64,000 nucleotides of DNA from Bathynomus jamesi (Eukaryota; Arthropoda; Malacostraca; Isopoda; Cirolanidae). The position numbers and the translations under genes are program-made. The notes below the pieces were generated by a model. It was given only the letters and a program-made list of their open reading frames with translations, did no database searches and was not told the origin of the DNA. Of the stretch, positions 1 to 10,320 are shown piece after piece; position 1 is the stretch's first letter, and each line of letters starts with the position of its first letter. The DNA lies in NCBI GenBank assembly GCA_023014485.1, contig JAJOZX010007513.1, positions 1 to 64,000 of the forward strand. Direction: 5' to 3'.

Positions 1-246
1 TACGCACTCGAACGAAGGCTTGGGAATAGGTGAAGAGAGAGGGCTATTAGTACTATTTATATTATTACTAGAAACTGAGGCAGGAGGGGTCGTAACTGGA
101 GTCTCAAGGGATTCTAATTTTTCCGTCAGGAGCATCACGTTTTCTTCAAGCCTCACTATGGTCTCCCTCTCACGTTCTAACTCGTTCCTCAGGACTTCCA
201 TGCTTGAGCACCACCTACAAACTAACTGTTCATTATTATTAGCCAT
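1..246 (-). CDS. Partial LINE ORF1-like protein (N-terminus only)
   Basis: An open frame starts with ATG (complement of 244-246) and stays open to the window edge, giving 82 residues. It begins MANNNEQLVCRWCSSMEVL and continues into a charged stretch (NELERERETIVRLEENV) with heptad-like spacing, suggesting a short coiled coil, then a Ser/Thr/Pro-rich segment. A lone Cys pair followed by a coiled coil is common in first ORFs of CR1/Jockey-like LINEs, but no diagnostic domain is visible. The function is inferred from this architecture and from the LINE-rich surroundings. The rest lies outside the window. Confidence 0.4.
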   Translation of the reverse strand, partial: MANNNEQLVCRWCSSMEVLRNELERERETIVRLEENVMLLTEKLESLETPVTTPPASVSSNNINSTNSPLSSPIPKPSFECV

Positions 247-964
247 TGTAAACCCGTAAGCGGCAAATTTCCCTTCACAGCGACTGAAAGTACTTGACCG
301 GGGTTCCATGCTTTCAATTAGTTAAAAAACAAACCAAACAAAAAACAAAAGTAAAACGAGCGTTTGGAAATTAATAAATTACAACTTAGGTCTACCGCGT
401 GCTTATTGTGCCGTCACCTGCCCAAACCCGCAAAAATGTTCTTGAAATACAGAAATAGGTTCTTGTAACACAAATTTATACTAAATGAATATATAATTAA
501 GCTACCGACGAAAGATCTGTAAAAGAAAGAGTATTAATAATACTTATCTGATCGCGATTCGACCGACTTTTTTCCTTTTTTTCCCACGGTGTGTGACCAC
601 ACTCTACCTGATCTCCCGAAGGAAGGGAAAATGAACCTTATTCTCTGATAGATTTGAAAAAAACAAGGGAAAATGAACCTTATGACTCCTCGTTTTTTGA
701 TAGATTTGAAAAACAAACAAGGCAAGCCACGTGCACTAGCCTTGGATTAATCAAATAATATAGTACTGAATAAAGTCAATAAATGAAATACATTCTTTAA
801 TGAATGATTAGTAACACCAAGTACTTTAGTTAAGAATGCACCAAACACTTTTTTTTTTCAAAGACACCTCAACGAAAACCACTTATTCAATTGATAACAC
901 TGAACATTCGATAAAACACGTCTGTTCACAAGGAAAGACTGATCACTAATGAGGAAAGACTGAT
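247..964. other. AT-rich stretch without a recognisable gene
   Basis: No convincing ORF on either strand. It may hold the 5' UTR of the LINE ORF1 at the window start. A short block containing gggaaaatgaaccttat occurs twice (about 626 and 667), each followed by gatagatttgaaaa, a small tandem duplication. Near 940-970 the block aggaaagactgatcactaat is also doubled. Confidence 0.6.
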
Positions 965-969
965 CACTA

Positions 970-1001
<32 letters not shown>

Positions 1002-1054
1002 GTACACACATAATTACATATATATGTATATATAAATATACATATATATAATAT
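965..1054. repeat. (TA)n-rich microsatellite
   Basis: Alternating TA/CA dinucleotides; they flank the hAT-like element that starts at 1055 and blur its target duplication. Confidence 0.85.
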
Positions 1055-1803
1055 CAGTGGCGACTGGCGTATAGGAGCGATGGAGCGGTCGCTCCCCCTT
1101 GCTTGAAACGATAAATATTAATTTAACAGATAAAAAATATATTAATTTTAAGATATTAAAATAAATATTCTTGAAATATATTTTAAAAATTCATGTGGCA
1201 TATCATGATTTATGAGGCATTTTGAGTAAGCCTTCATACAGTACATAATATTCTAAACTTATAGCATAGCTTCAAACAGCGTACCGCTGTTTGAATACAA
1301 AATAATATTGCAGCCAAATGGAGCGATAGATTTTTCGCTCAAGTAAATATAAATTATATTTACTGTTGTAATGAAAATATAAGTACAATCGCGAATTTTT
1401 TTTATAAAACTTTATTTTTACTAATAGTTACTTCAGTAATAATGATATAAGCCATTTATATGTATTTTATTAAAATTATTACTTATTTGTAATTAACTAG
1501 AATTGTACGTCTGGCATAGCCGCATATGTTAATACAAGTACAGTACTCTTGTGAGCGGCAGTTGGATTCGCACTAGCCTATTGTGAGTCCGTGTTGTCGT
1601 ACAGTGGTACATTATTATAGTCAAATTTATTCAACAATTATTTTTATATTTTATTAAAATATTTTTTTAATACAAATTTATGGCTTCTTTTGACATATAA
1701 GTCCGTACGGAAGCACCATGTGATTGTTTATGTACTAGAATTCTAAAAATTATAAATTTTATGAAATCGCACCCCCATACATTTATACCACGAGTCGCCA
1801 CTG
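1055..1803. mobile_element. Non-autonomous hAT-like element
   Basis: The ends are inverted repeats: CAGTGGCGACTGGCGTATA at the left, and the reverse complement of the right end reads CAGTGGCGACTCGTGGTATA. CAGTG-type ends are typical of hAT elements. The 749-bp interior is AT-rich without an ORF. The flanks are TA repeats, so the expected 8-bp duplication cannot be verified (tataatat against tatatata). Confidence 0.65.
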
Positions 1804-1949
1804 TATATATATATACATATACTGTGTATATATATGTATATATACATATACATATATATATAAATATACATATATATATATACATATACTGTATATATAT
1901 ATATATGTATATATACATATACATATAAATATACATATATATATATATA
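1804..1949. repeat. TA/CA microsatellite
   Basis: Imperfect (TA)n with interspersed cata/gtata units up to the edge of the LTR at 1950. Long ORFs here are low-complexity Tyr/Ile artefacts. Confidence 0.85.
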
Positions 1950-3069
1950 TGTTAACCTCTCCGTCTATGGCCTGGGTTGGCTCGAAGTCGACGGGGGGTT
2001 CTGGTTAGGTGGCAGCAACGGATTTGTTAATTGCAGTAGTTTCTTCTATACTACTCTCCGTGTTCTTCTATAGTGGCTCGGAGGATTCTGGGAGACTTAT
2101 TAAATTCTCTGAGGGTTTCATGATTCTTCATGTAACGTATCGGGAGATTTTAATGACTAAGTTCTCTGAAGAGAACAATGCTCGAAGGAGAAGATAAAGA
2201 CTGTTTCTTACTGTAATTTACTGCTAAAATGTACAGGTAGTGCTCAGCCTCGATGTCTAATTCTGAATGAACATGGAAGAAATTTTGTGGGTTTATATAC
2301 CCATAATCTTCTAACATCATTATTATTAAATTTTGAAAAGGCTGTATTATTTTTGCACAATATTTGAAAATAAAGTAAACTTTTTGCGGTGACAATGTTT
2401 AAACATATAAACAGGATATAGGAAGAGGAAGCCATATTTTTTTCTATCTTAAACCGAATGTTTTCAGATCTGATGTTTTCCTGATCCACCAAGTTAATTA
2501 GAAGTGGAAATTGAAATATGCATCTTTATACTAAGATATGCATATGAGCAAAATTTAAAGGTTTAAGACTTACAATTAAATGCTTAGGCAAGACATGACT
2601 TCATCTTTTATAACGAAGAGAGAATGTATACAAAACATGAACATGGCAAAACTTTTAATCAGGATTCATTATTAAGCTAAATCTAAAAATGATTAAAAAA
2701 ATTTAAGAACAAGTCACTAGTTATTTGGCAAAATAGGAAGTTAATGAAAAATTTATCCAAACGAAAAAATAACCATAAAAAAAATAATAGCAATATCGCT
2801 GAGTATACATTCCTAAATGGCGACATAATGTCTTGTCGTACATTGAGTACATTGTAATTTTGGTTTAATATACTTAAGATTATAATTGCCAATTAATTCA
2901 CATCCACTTATTATCGTTAATTACAGTTTCATTAAAGTACATTAATTACATCATATTAAATCATTACAGTTAATTACAATTGACCACAGTTAACTATAGT
3001 TTACATTGTTTCATATTTATATTAGGATAACAATTACTTTGAGATTTAACACAAAGTACATGGGCATTG

Positions 3070-3136
<67 letters not shown>

Positions 3137-3601
3137 TATATAGATATAACACGCATAACGATATATAACATAATCATGCTTTTGGATTAGAAGTAAGCAA
3201 GAGAGGTTTCGTAATTAGATGCCCGCCTTCCCTGTTTTTCAGCGGAATTCGAACACTTGCGTTAGCATGAGCGAGTATCTTGCGGGGAAATAAATAAATA
3301 AAAAAATGCAAAGTATACATGTGAACGTACTTGCATGTAAGGTAATTATGTACGTCCTCAGTGGACATGTACGAATGCATAAAGTATTGTACACATATTG
3401 GTAGTCGCACACTAGGTTGACAATAGGTAGACAATAGTTAGTTGAATGAATAATTAAAAAAAATAACAAGATAAGGGTCAAGAAAGGAGATGGACGTATG
3501 AATTGAACAACATATAATTTGCGTTATGCGAGTTTGGTCCTGTAAAAATGAATATTTGAATATAAAGATTATATAAGAATTATTCATTGTTCAATTTTAC
3601 A
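1950..3601 (-). repeat. 3' LTR of the Gypsy element (1652 bp)
   Basis: In element orientation it runs from TGTAAAATTGAACAATGAAT (next to the polypurine tract) to GGTTAACA, the TG...CA ends of an LTR. It aligns with 13448-14797 over the part preserved there. The 3074-3134 (TA)n tract is a much longer version of the one at 14540-14560 in the other LTR. Fragments of the same LTR family occur at 26515-27358 and 57055-57885. Confidence 0.85.
2292..2299 (-). promoter_or_regulatory. LTR TATA box
   Basis: TATATAAA in element orientation. It is conserved in all four LTR copies in this window (13778-13785 minus; 26954-26961 plus; 57530-57537 plus). That conservation marks the probable U3 promoter, with the transcript start expected about 25-30 bp downstream. 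Confidence 0.6.
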
Positions 3602-3615
3602 GGGCTCTCCCATCT
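3602..3615 (-). other. Polypurine tract of the Gypsy element
   Basis: AGATGGGAGAGCCC in element orientation, immediately before the TG that opens the 3' LTR. This is the expected place for plus-strand DNA priming and fixes the LTR boundary. Confidence 0.7.
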
Positions 3616-3773
3616 AGACTGATATTAATACGATAATATAACATCCTAACTAATGCTAACTAGGTGATAACTACTGGTTTTATAATATAGATTTATATAC
3701 AAAACATAAGCCGGGGTGGCTAAGTCTAGTTCACGAGGTCTGGGTACGCACTCTTGGTTGTGTATAAATAGTT

Positions 3774-4949
3774 TCACGTGGTTTGGTCTCTTGTTTTCCT
3801 TTGTTCCAAGAACGATCTTTTTATCACAAATATAACGAGGATAATAGCACATGCAATAATGATACTAACGGCAGATGTTGAAATTTTTTTTACAGGTTGT
3901 AGTATTTGTAAGAGGTTATTTTCGTTATCATCCGAAATTTTAAACCGACTTAATTGATCATTCCATTCAGGGGCATGTAGTTCGGGTAGGATGGTTACAG
4001 GTTTCATGGAGAGATTTAAAATTTCTATGACGGGTTTAAGTTTAATTTGCGATGTGTAGAGACGTGGTCCATGTACACTACAGTCCAGGTGTATTCTAAA
4101 AATTGGGGGTAATTAGTATGGTTGAGTGGGAATATGGGTGATAATTTTAATTGTCTGGGCGGTGTGAACCAGGACTGGTGTTTCCCATGGTATTAGTGTG
4201 GAAAGAGTGATTTTTCCATGGGCTAGCTGGGTTGCACGCAAAACCTTGGAATGAATCGTAATTATTTGCTGTAAATACTTATCCATTAGGGTTACTTGTA
4301 GGTTAATTATTTCTATTAATTCTAAATATCTTTTGTGTTCTTTGTATCGAGCTAACAGGGAATCAAGGTATGTGAATCTGTCCGAAAGGGCGTGGAGGAA
4401 GCGATTGTTTTCGTGTAGTGACCTAATAGTTTGTTCTAACATGTGTCCATCATATTGCTGATTCCGCGCGAAGAGATTCAATTTGAGTTCAATTCTTTTA
4501 ATATCTTCTTCGGTTGCTAAACTAAATAAACCCTTGAATATTTTTCCTCCTGTATCTATCAGTCCCCTGTTTTTACTTTGATTAAATTTTTCCGAGTTTT
4601 GAGGTCCAGTTTGTATCCATGGTAATGCTAATATTTCTGATAGGGTGCGTGCTGTAGTTTGAATATTTTCGAATGTACTTTCTAACAGAACGCGATTAAT
4701 CTGGTTTGTTCTCGGGACATTTTTGACAGAACCCTGAACTTTACTTTCAAACGTTTTTAATTGGGTTTTTATCTGAAGGAGATTGATTTCAATTCTAGCA
4801 GGGGGTTGCAAATTGATAAAAAGGTCCGCGTGTCCTTCCAAAAATTTACCTTCTGCAAGCTTTTCTATAACAACTCCGGTAGAAATTTTAATGCAAGGGC
4901 TACAAGAGTAAATAATTTGGAAAATTATAAGGGGGACAATTTTATTCAT
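3774..4949 (-). pseudogene. env: Envelope (baculovirus F-like) gene, broken
   Basis: The first frame (4949-4113, 278 residues) opens with a hydrophobic signal-peptide-like start (MNKIVPLIIFQIIYSCSPC). Near residue 125 it has KNRGLIDTGGKIFKGLF, resembling the cleavage-adjacent fusion-peptide region of F-type envelope proteins of errantiviruses and baculoviruses. Long helical, Leu/Ile-rich segments follow. A second frame (4007-3774, 77 residues) has a strong membrane segment (SIIIACAIILVIFVI) and a short basic tail, the usual C-terminal anchor. The two parts lie in different frames with a break near 4010-4110, so no functional envelope can be made. Position after pol and before the polypurine tract fits env. 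Confidence 0.7.
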
Positions 4950-5088
4950 TTCTACACCTTAGATTATACGGAGCTTGGGTGGGCCGTGTGGATACTTGTG
5001 TTTGTGGACGAAGGGGTCGGCCGTTAAGCTCGAATTCTGAGAGGGTTCGTTTCTTATGTGAAGGTTCTAGTTCACGTAGTTGATGCTT

Positions 5089-8000
5089 TTACGGGCGGTA
5101 TGTAGGGTCCGTGCTTCGATCAGCAAACGGTGAGGGTGGTGACAATGGAGATGATGGAGTTGGAGGAGATGGTGGAGTTCCACTTGGCGGTTTCACGCTA
5201 TTTAGATAACATCGCATACCGACGATTATAGTCCGTTGGCGGGGATGACGCCTATGTTGCTCTTGTTCCATCTGTTGGTTTCGTTGGTCTAGGGCAGTGC
5301 TCTTCAAACTTTTTATGCTTACCGCCCACTTTTGTAACTTTTGAATCTCCGTATCGCCCACCAAAATTAAAAATGCAAAAACTCAAACTAAAAGTTATAT
5401 ACCCTGCATAAAACAATAAAATTAATTGCAATTACCTTTAGATTAATGAGATCCTTGAGCCACTAGTGGGCGGTACCGCCCAGGTTGAAGAGCACTGGTC
5501 TAGGGCATAGCGGATTATGTTAAAAATTTTGAAAGATCGTTCAGCTAGTTGCTGATTTGCTTCTGCCATCTCGGAAGATGTTAAAATTGCCGGGTCGATT
5601 TGGTCGTGTAAATCAAAAGGTAGTCGCTTGTCGTAGTGATATAGGAGGAAATGAGGGGTGTCCTCGATAGACACGTTATAGTCATTGTTGATGGCTGTTT
5701 GTAACATGGGAAGGGAATCATCCCATGTACGGGAGGATGCATCGACAACGTGGTGAAAGGCTTCTAAGATCTTTCGATTGTGCCTTTCCACTAAGCCGTT
5801 TGCCTGCGGATGGTATGCCATAATGTGTGTTTTTAATTTTACATGTTACAGAGTGACTCGAACAGTTTGGAAGTGAAACTAAGGGCGTTATCCGAAATTA
5901 GAATGGAAGCAGTAGTATGATTTTGGATGACGCGTTCAACTATGGCTCTTGCCACAGTTTCCGAGGTCTGGTTTGGAATGGCAACTACTTCGCTGTAACT
6001 CGAGAAGTGGTCCGTAAACACAATGATGTACTGATTTCCCTTTGATGTTTTGGGGAATGGTCCCAGTATGTCCATTCCAGTTCTTTGCCAGGGCCGTTGG
6101 CATACTGAATATTTATGCATGGGAGCTGTGGACGGTACGTTGCCTTTGTGTTTTAAACAAGACGGACATTCAGCGATGTATTCATGTACTTTTCTGTTCA
6201 TTTCGGGAAAATGGTATAGCTCCAAAAGACTCTCGATGGTGCGATCCGGCGCCATGTGGCCATACAAAGGTGAGTCGTGACAAAGTCCAATGGCTATATC
6301 GACGAGATCCTGTGGTATTTCCAGGAGGTCGTTTCCATCTTCGTTCCTAAAATGTACGAGCCCATCTTTTATGTTGTACTATTCTTTTACCTTCGATGGT
6401 TCCTTTTGTTCCAGGCGCGCCGGAAGGTTCTGGGTGAGTTGGCCCTGTTGTTGGAGTATTGCAGACACGCGTAGTTGAACACAGGAAGAATTTCTATCTT
6501 ATTCACTTGGGTGTCGGGCTTGAGTCTCGACAATCCGTCTGGAATAACTTGAAGTTTACCCGGTTTGTATACAATTTTTTCCGCAAAGTCCTGAATCAAC
6601 AGAGCCCATCTACTCCACCGTCCTTCAAGTAGCTTGTCCTTGAAGAGATACGTGAGTGGCTTATGGTCAGTTTTGATGGATACATCGTAGCCATAGACGA
6701 AATTTCGGAATTTTTTTAAAGCCCAATATACCGCTAGGGCCTCTCGGTCCGTAGTAGAATAATTCCGTTCAGGTGCAGAGAGAAGTTGACTGGCATAAGT
6801 AATGGGTAATTCCACACCATCTACATCCTGTAATAGGACGGCTCCTAGTCCATAGGAAGAAGCATCTGTGGCTATGACAAAGGGTTTGGTGTAATCGGGA
6901 TATTGGAGGATCGGATGACAGGTTAGTTTATCAATTAAAGTTTCAAAGGCATGCTGGTGATCAGATTCCCAGTTAAATTTAGCATTTTTCTGGAACAAAT
7001 TAGTAATGGGTTTAGCAATATTTGAAAATTGCGGGATAAAATTCCGATAGAATCCGACGAATCCAATAAATGCACGAGCGTCGTCGATGGTTTTGGGTAC
7101 AGGGTATTTTTCCAGTGCTTCGTTTGGCTGGATCAAGTTTAATTCCTGTGGATGATAGTAGAAATCCTAGGTATACCAGGCACTCCTGTAAAAAGTTGCA
7201 CTTTGCAAGTTTCACTTTAAGGTGTGCTTTTCTCAAGCGTGATAGCACATTCTGAAGACGTTGAAAGGGTGTTTTTATGTCCGAACTGTAAACGATAATA
7301 TCGTCAAGATAAACGAGAGCTTCAACACGGGCCCATTTCAGACTCCGAAAGGTAAAACCTGGAATTCGTAATGGCCTCGGTTAGTGGAGAAAGCAGTCAA
7401 TGCCCGAGATTCGGGACTGACCTCCATTTGCCAATAACTAGATGCTAAATCGAGGGATGAAAAGTTAGCTTTCCCTACGTTCAGAATTGTTTCCTGCATG
7501 TTTGGAATGGGGAAACGGTCTGGGATGGTAATGTGGTTTAGGCGTCTAAAATCTATACAAAGGAGAGATGTTGTATCCTTTTTGGAGACAAGATTCATAG
7601 GAGCGGATCAGGGACTGGCTGAAGGCTGAATGACATCCTGCTCCAACATGTCCGTGATGTGTTCCTCAATAGTGACTAATTGGGAATGTGGAACCCGATT
7701 GGGAGGAATGAAAATGGGTTTGGAATTGGGTTCCAGCTTGATTTCAAAAGGGACCAAATTAGTTCGGCCCAGAGAATCTCCTTTTAGGGCAATCACATCT
7801 CCATTTCTTATCGGGAAATCGAGAAGTGATTCCAGTAGTTTGGTATCCTGTAAGGCTGGTGACTCCTGGAGGGTGCTCCAGACATTTCTTATATTCTTCT
7901 TTCAATACTGAAGGGTTTAACTCTAAGGAACTGGAAACACGATTTATAGTACTGGTGGGGAAATCTGAATCTATTTCTACTGTGGAAACAGTTCCTATTT

Positions 8001-8199
8001 TCTGATTTGAAGTTAATTCGATAGGGCTTTTTCCTTTGTTTAAACAAACAACAAGGATAGCTGAATTCTGACTCTGACTAAGGACTTGGACAATAAGAAC
8101 ATCTCTTTTGAAATTACTTTTCTCTGTAATCAGAGTACGCTCTGACTCTAATAGTTTTCCTTGACTGTCGACTACTTTTGCTTGGAAACATCTTCTCAT
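5089..8199 (-). pseudogene. pol: Gypsy pol: reverse transcriptase, RNase H, integrase; broken
   Basis: Frames in order along the minus strand: 8199-7759 (region before RT), 7796-7608 and 7598-7338 (RT fingers and palm, with CIDFRRLN and SSLDLASSYWQM), the catalytic YLDD at 7311-7300 in the gap between ORFs, 7248-7012 (rest of RT), 7136-6387 (FIGFVGFYRNFI, then RNase H with FVIATDASSYGLGAVLL and TDREALAVYWAL), 6267-5839 (integrase zinc-binding H/C region and core, GMDILGPFP) and 5821-5438 (HPQANGLVERHN, third catalytic acid). The second integrase acid lies in LISDNALSF. A hAT MITE interrupts the 3' part at 5295-5497, and coding similarity resumes to about 5089 as a Pro-rich tail. I see no clear DSG/DTG protease triad. 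Several frameshifts make it non-functional. Confidence 0.85.
5295..5497. mobile_element. 203-bp hAT MITE inserted in Gypsy integrase
   Basis: Terminal inverted repeats CAGTGCTCTTCAAAC / GTTGAAGAGCACTG (one-base gap) are flanked by a perfect 8-bp duplication, gtctaggg, at 5287-5294 and 5498-5505. An 8-bp duplication with CAGTG ends is the hAT signature. No ORF, so it was mobilised in trans. Confidence 0.9.
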
Positions 8200-9833
8200 A
8201 AGGTGCTACTGTTATATGCTCGGTAGGGCATATGAAAAATTGTGAATCTGGGTCGGCGACTAAAATTTGTCTTATTGGCTGAACTGAAGCTGGCTGAACT
8301 GAAACTGGCTGAACTGAAACTGACTGACTGGAAACTGACTGACTGGAAACTGACTGACTGGAAACTGACTGACTGGAAACTGACTGACTGGAAACTGACT
8401 GTGTTGATCCAACTGGATTCAACAACTGGAACTGATTACTCTGGGGGCTGATTTCTGGAGCGGTTGTCCTTCTGGATGCAACCGACTGACTTGAACTGCT
8501 ATCAAGTGGAATGGGTTTCCTATTTCTTTCGGAAATCCGATCACCATACGCTGGAGGGTTTTCTTGAAAACTGTACTCTGAAGAAATTGATTCCTCCGTG
8601 GCTACTTCTACGTACCGAACTATCCAACCTTGCTGATTGTATTGGGGTCTGTACATTGGATAATAGTGTGATTGACCCTGTGGTCGTAATCTATTTGGTT
8701 GGTGGTTCGGTTGAGGCTGAGAATGGACTGTTTTCTGGGGATTGGAGGACTTTTGGAAACGTGGGTGGTTCGATTTATGGGAGTAGGGTCTATACCCTGC
8801 AGTGGCTTTATCAGCACATTTTTGGCGATCGCCACGGCGATGACCATGTTCGTGACAGTGGGAGCAATAAGGGGGATAAATGCACTGACTTATCATGTGC
8901 CCAAAGCTATCGCAGTTAAAACACTGTGGAGGAGGGCGTGTATTCTGGGTTTGGGGGGCTTGTTTCTGGGGTGGTGTTCCCTGCATCGGCCTCAATTTAT
9001 AGGGTTGTTATTGTTTTTGCTGTTGATGTTGTGGTTGCTGCTGCTGAACGTAATGTATGTGGGTTTCTCTACCCTTTCGGTAGTTCTGGTTTGCTAAATC
9101 TGGATAATGTTTCCGTGTTTTATTTATGGCTACACTTACTGATTTGTCAACATTTAGAAACTCTTGAAACTTTTTTTTAGGTGCTCCGGGTAGGTTTTGG
9201 TAAATGGTCGTTGCTACTATTAGGGTTCTTTGTTTTGAAGTGAAAGTAATGCCACATGCATTTTCTGCGGCTCGGAGGGCTTCTCCTACGAGTTTATGTG
9301 TTCGTGTAATAAAATTATTTAAATCTTCATGTTCCTCTTTCTTCCATTTAGCTTGGAAGACAGCTTCTAACGTGGCTAAGGGTTGTGCAAGTGTTATTTC
9401 TTTTAAAAAATTCTAATAAGCTTTGTTTAAAATTGTCCCATGTTGTAGCTTCACTAATGGATGGGACGTAGGTGACTGCATCATGAGCATTCCCTTCTTT
9501 AGGGTCGATAAACCTTTTTGCTTCCCTAATCTTTATATCATCATTGGTGATGTTTTCGCATAAGAAATGTTGTTCTAAAGACTCAATCCAAGGTCTTACG
9601 CGTGGTTCAGCAAAGTGATTACCTATGGTCCCCTTAAAAATTAAGACAGTATGGGGAAGGTTTACTAGTCTACCTAAGTTAATGTATGCTGGGACGGGGG
9701 TTTGAGATATATTGGCTTGTACTTGATCTGGAGTTTGTGTGTTTGGGAATATGTTTGAATGGCATGGGGTAGGTGGAAAAATGGGTGTAGGGAAATTTTC
9801 AATGTCAGAAAGCGCACCGTCTGAATCGCTCAT
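8114..9833 (-). pseudogene. gag: Gypsy gag with zinc knuckle, broken
   Basis: The N-terminal part (9833-9348, 161 residues) starts MSDSDGALSDIENFPTP and holds a capsid-like region (RVRPWIESLEQHF ... TTWDNFKQSLLEFF). The C-terminal frame (8995-8114) has a retroviral zinc knuckle, CFNCDSFGHMISQC (CX2CX4HX4C), followed by a second, irregular one (CSHCHEHGH with the last Cys seven residues on). It ends in a Ser/Gln/Val repeat. The middle (9348-8995) is out of frame. The C-terminal frame overlaps the upstream pol frame by 86 nt (8114-8199), compatible with ribosomal frameshifting between gag and pol, though later mutations could also create this. Confidence 0.75.
8278..8402 (-). repeat. 15-bp tandem repeat coding a pentapeptide in gag
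   Basis: Units of 15 bp (plus strand: ctgactgactggaaa, then variants containing ctgaactgaaactgg) repeat about eight times without breaking the gag frame. They encode SVSSQ-type then SVQPV/ASVQP-type pentapeptides. Both unit types are in frame, so the repeat expanded while gag was coding. Confidence 0.85.
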
Positions 9834-10036
9834 ATGTGAAGGTACTATTAATATGTTCTAATTTATGGAATGATCACTTGAGTGGTTTTCCTAACTACTC
9901 TATCAAAAAACTACACATTAAGTAAATGCACAACAATTTGCCTAACTAGGGAAAAATTTGTAAAGATTGCAAACAAAATAATAATAAAAAAATTTAAACA
10001 AAATTTCACTCGAATGTACGTGAAGGTACGGTAATA
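9834..10036 (-). other. Gypsy leader, part next to gag
   Basis: AT-rich untranslated leader between the gag start and the insertion point of the CACTG transposon. It continues at 13037-13427 beyond the insertion. No gene seen. Confidence 0.6.
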
Positions 10037-10039
10037 TTA

Positions 10040-10147
10040 CACTGGGCAACACGTATTTTATTGAATGATATCTGACACTTGATTCTAGGTAATTTGGGTG
10101 CGCTGAATACGAATTTCAACTCGGTTTGGCTCTATCAGGTCCTGATT
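10040..10147. repeat. Left terminal inverted repeat of the CACTG transposon
   Basis: Imperfect inverted match to 12917-13033, including AATTTGGGTGCGCTGA and CTCTATCAGGTCCTGATT. Confidence 0.85.
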
Positions 10148-10320
10148 CTTGTCGACAGCCTATGTGCCATTTTCCAGATTTTTCAAATTAGGACTAAAAA
10201 ATTAAGTCATGTGTTAAATTTTTTTTTCAAGTTTCATGAATACAAGCAGTTCAAACTACAGTAAAATTACATTATAACGATAGAAATGACTTAAAATAAA
10301 AAAACAAACATATGAAGCTT

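Noticed and set aside
3397..3398. First guess for the outer LTR border, where similarity between the two LTRs stops
   Set aside because: The 5' LTR is truncated there by the PLE. The polypurine tract at 3602-3615 and TGTAAAA start place the true border at 3601.
8242..9180. Plus-strand ORFs up to 151 codons opposite gag
   Set aside because: Antisense shadows of gag; Leu/Thr/Trp repeats come from the gag pentapeptide repeat.
9840..10036. Right LTR of the Gypsy element directly upstream of gag
   Set aside because: No match to 3480-3770. The real LTR lies beyond the nested CACTG transposon, at 13448.
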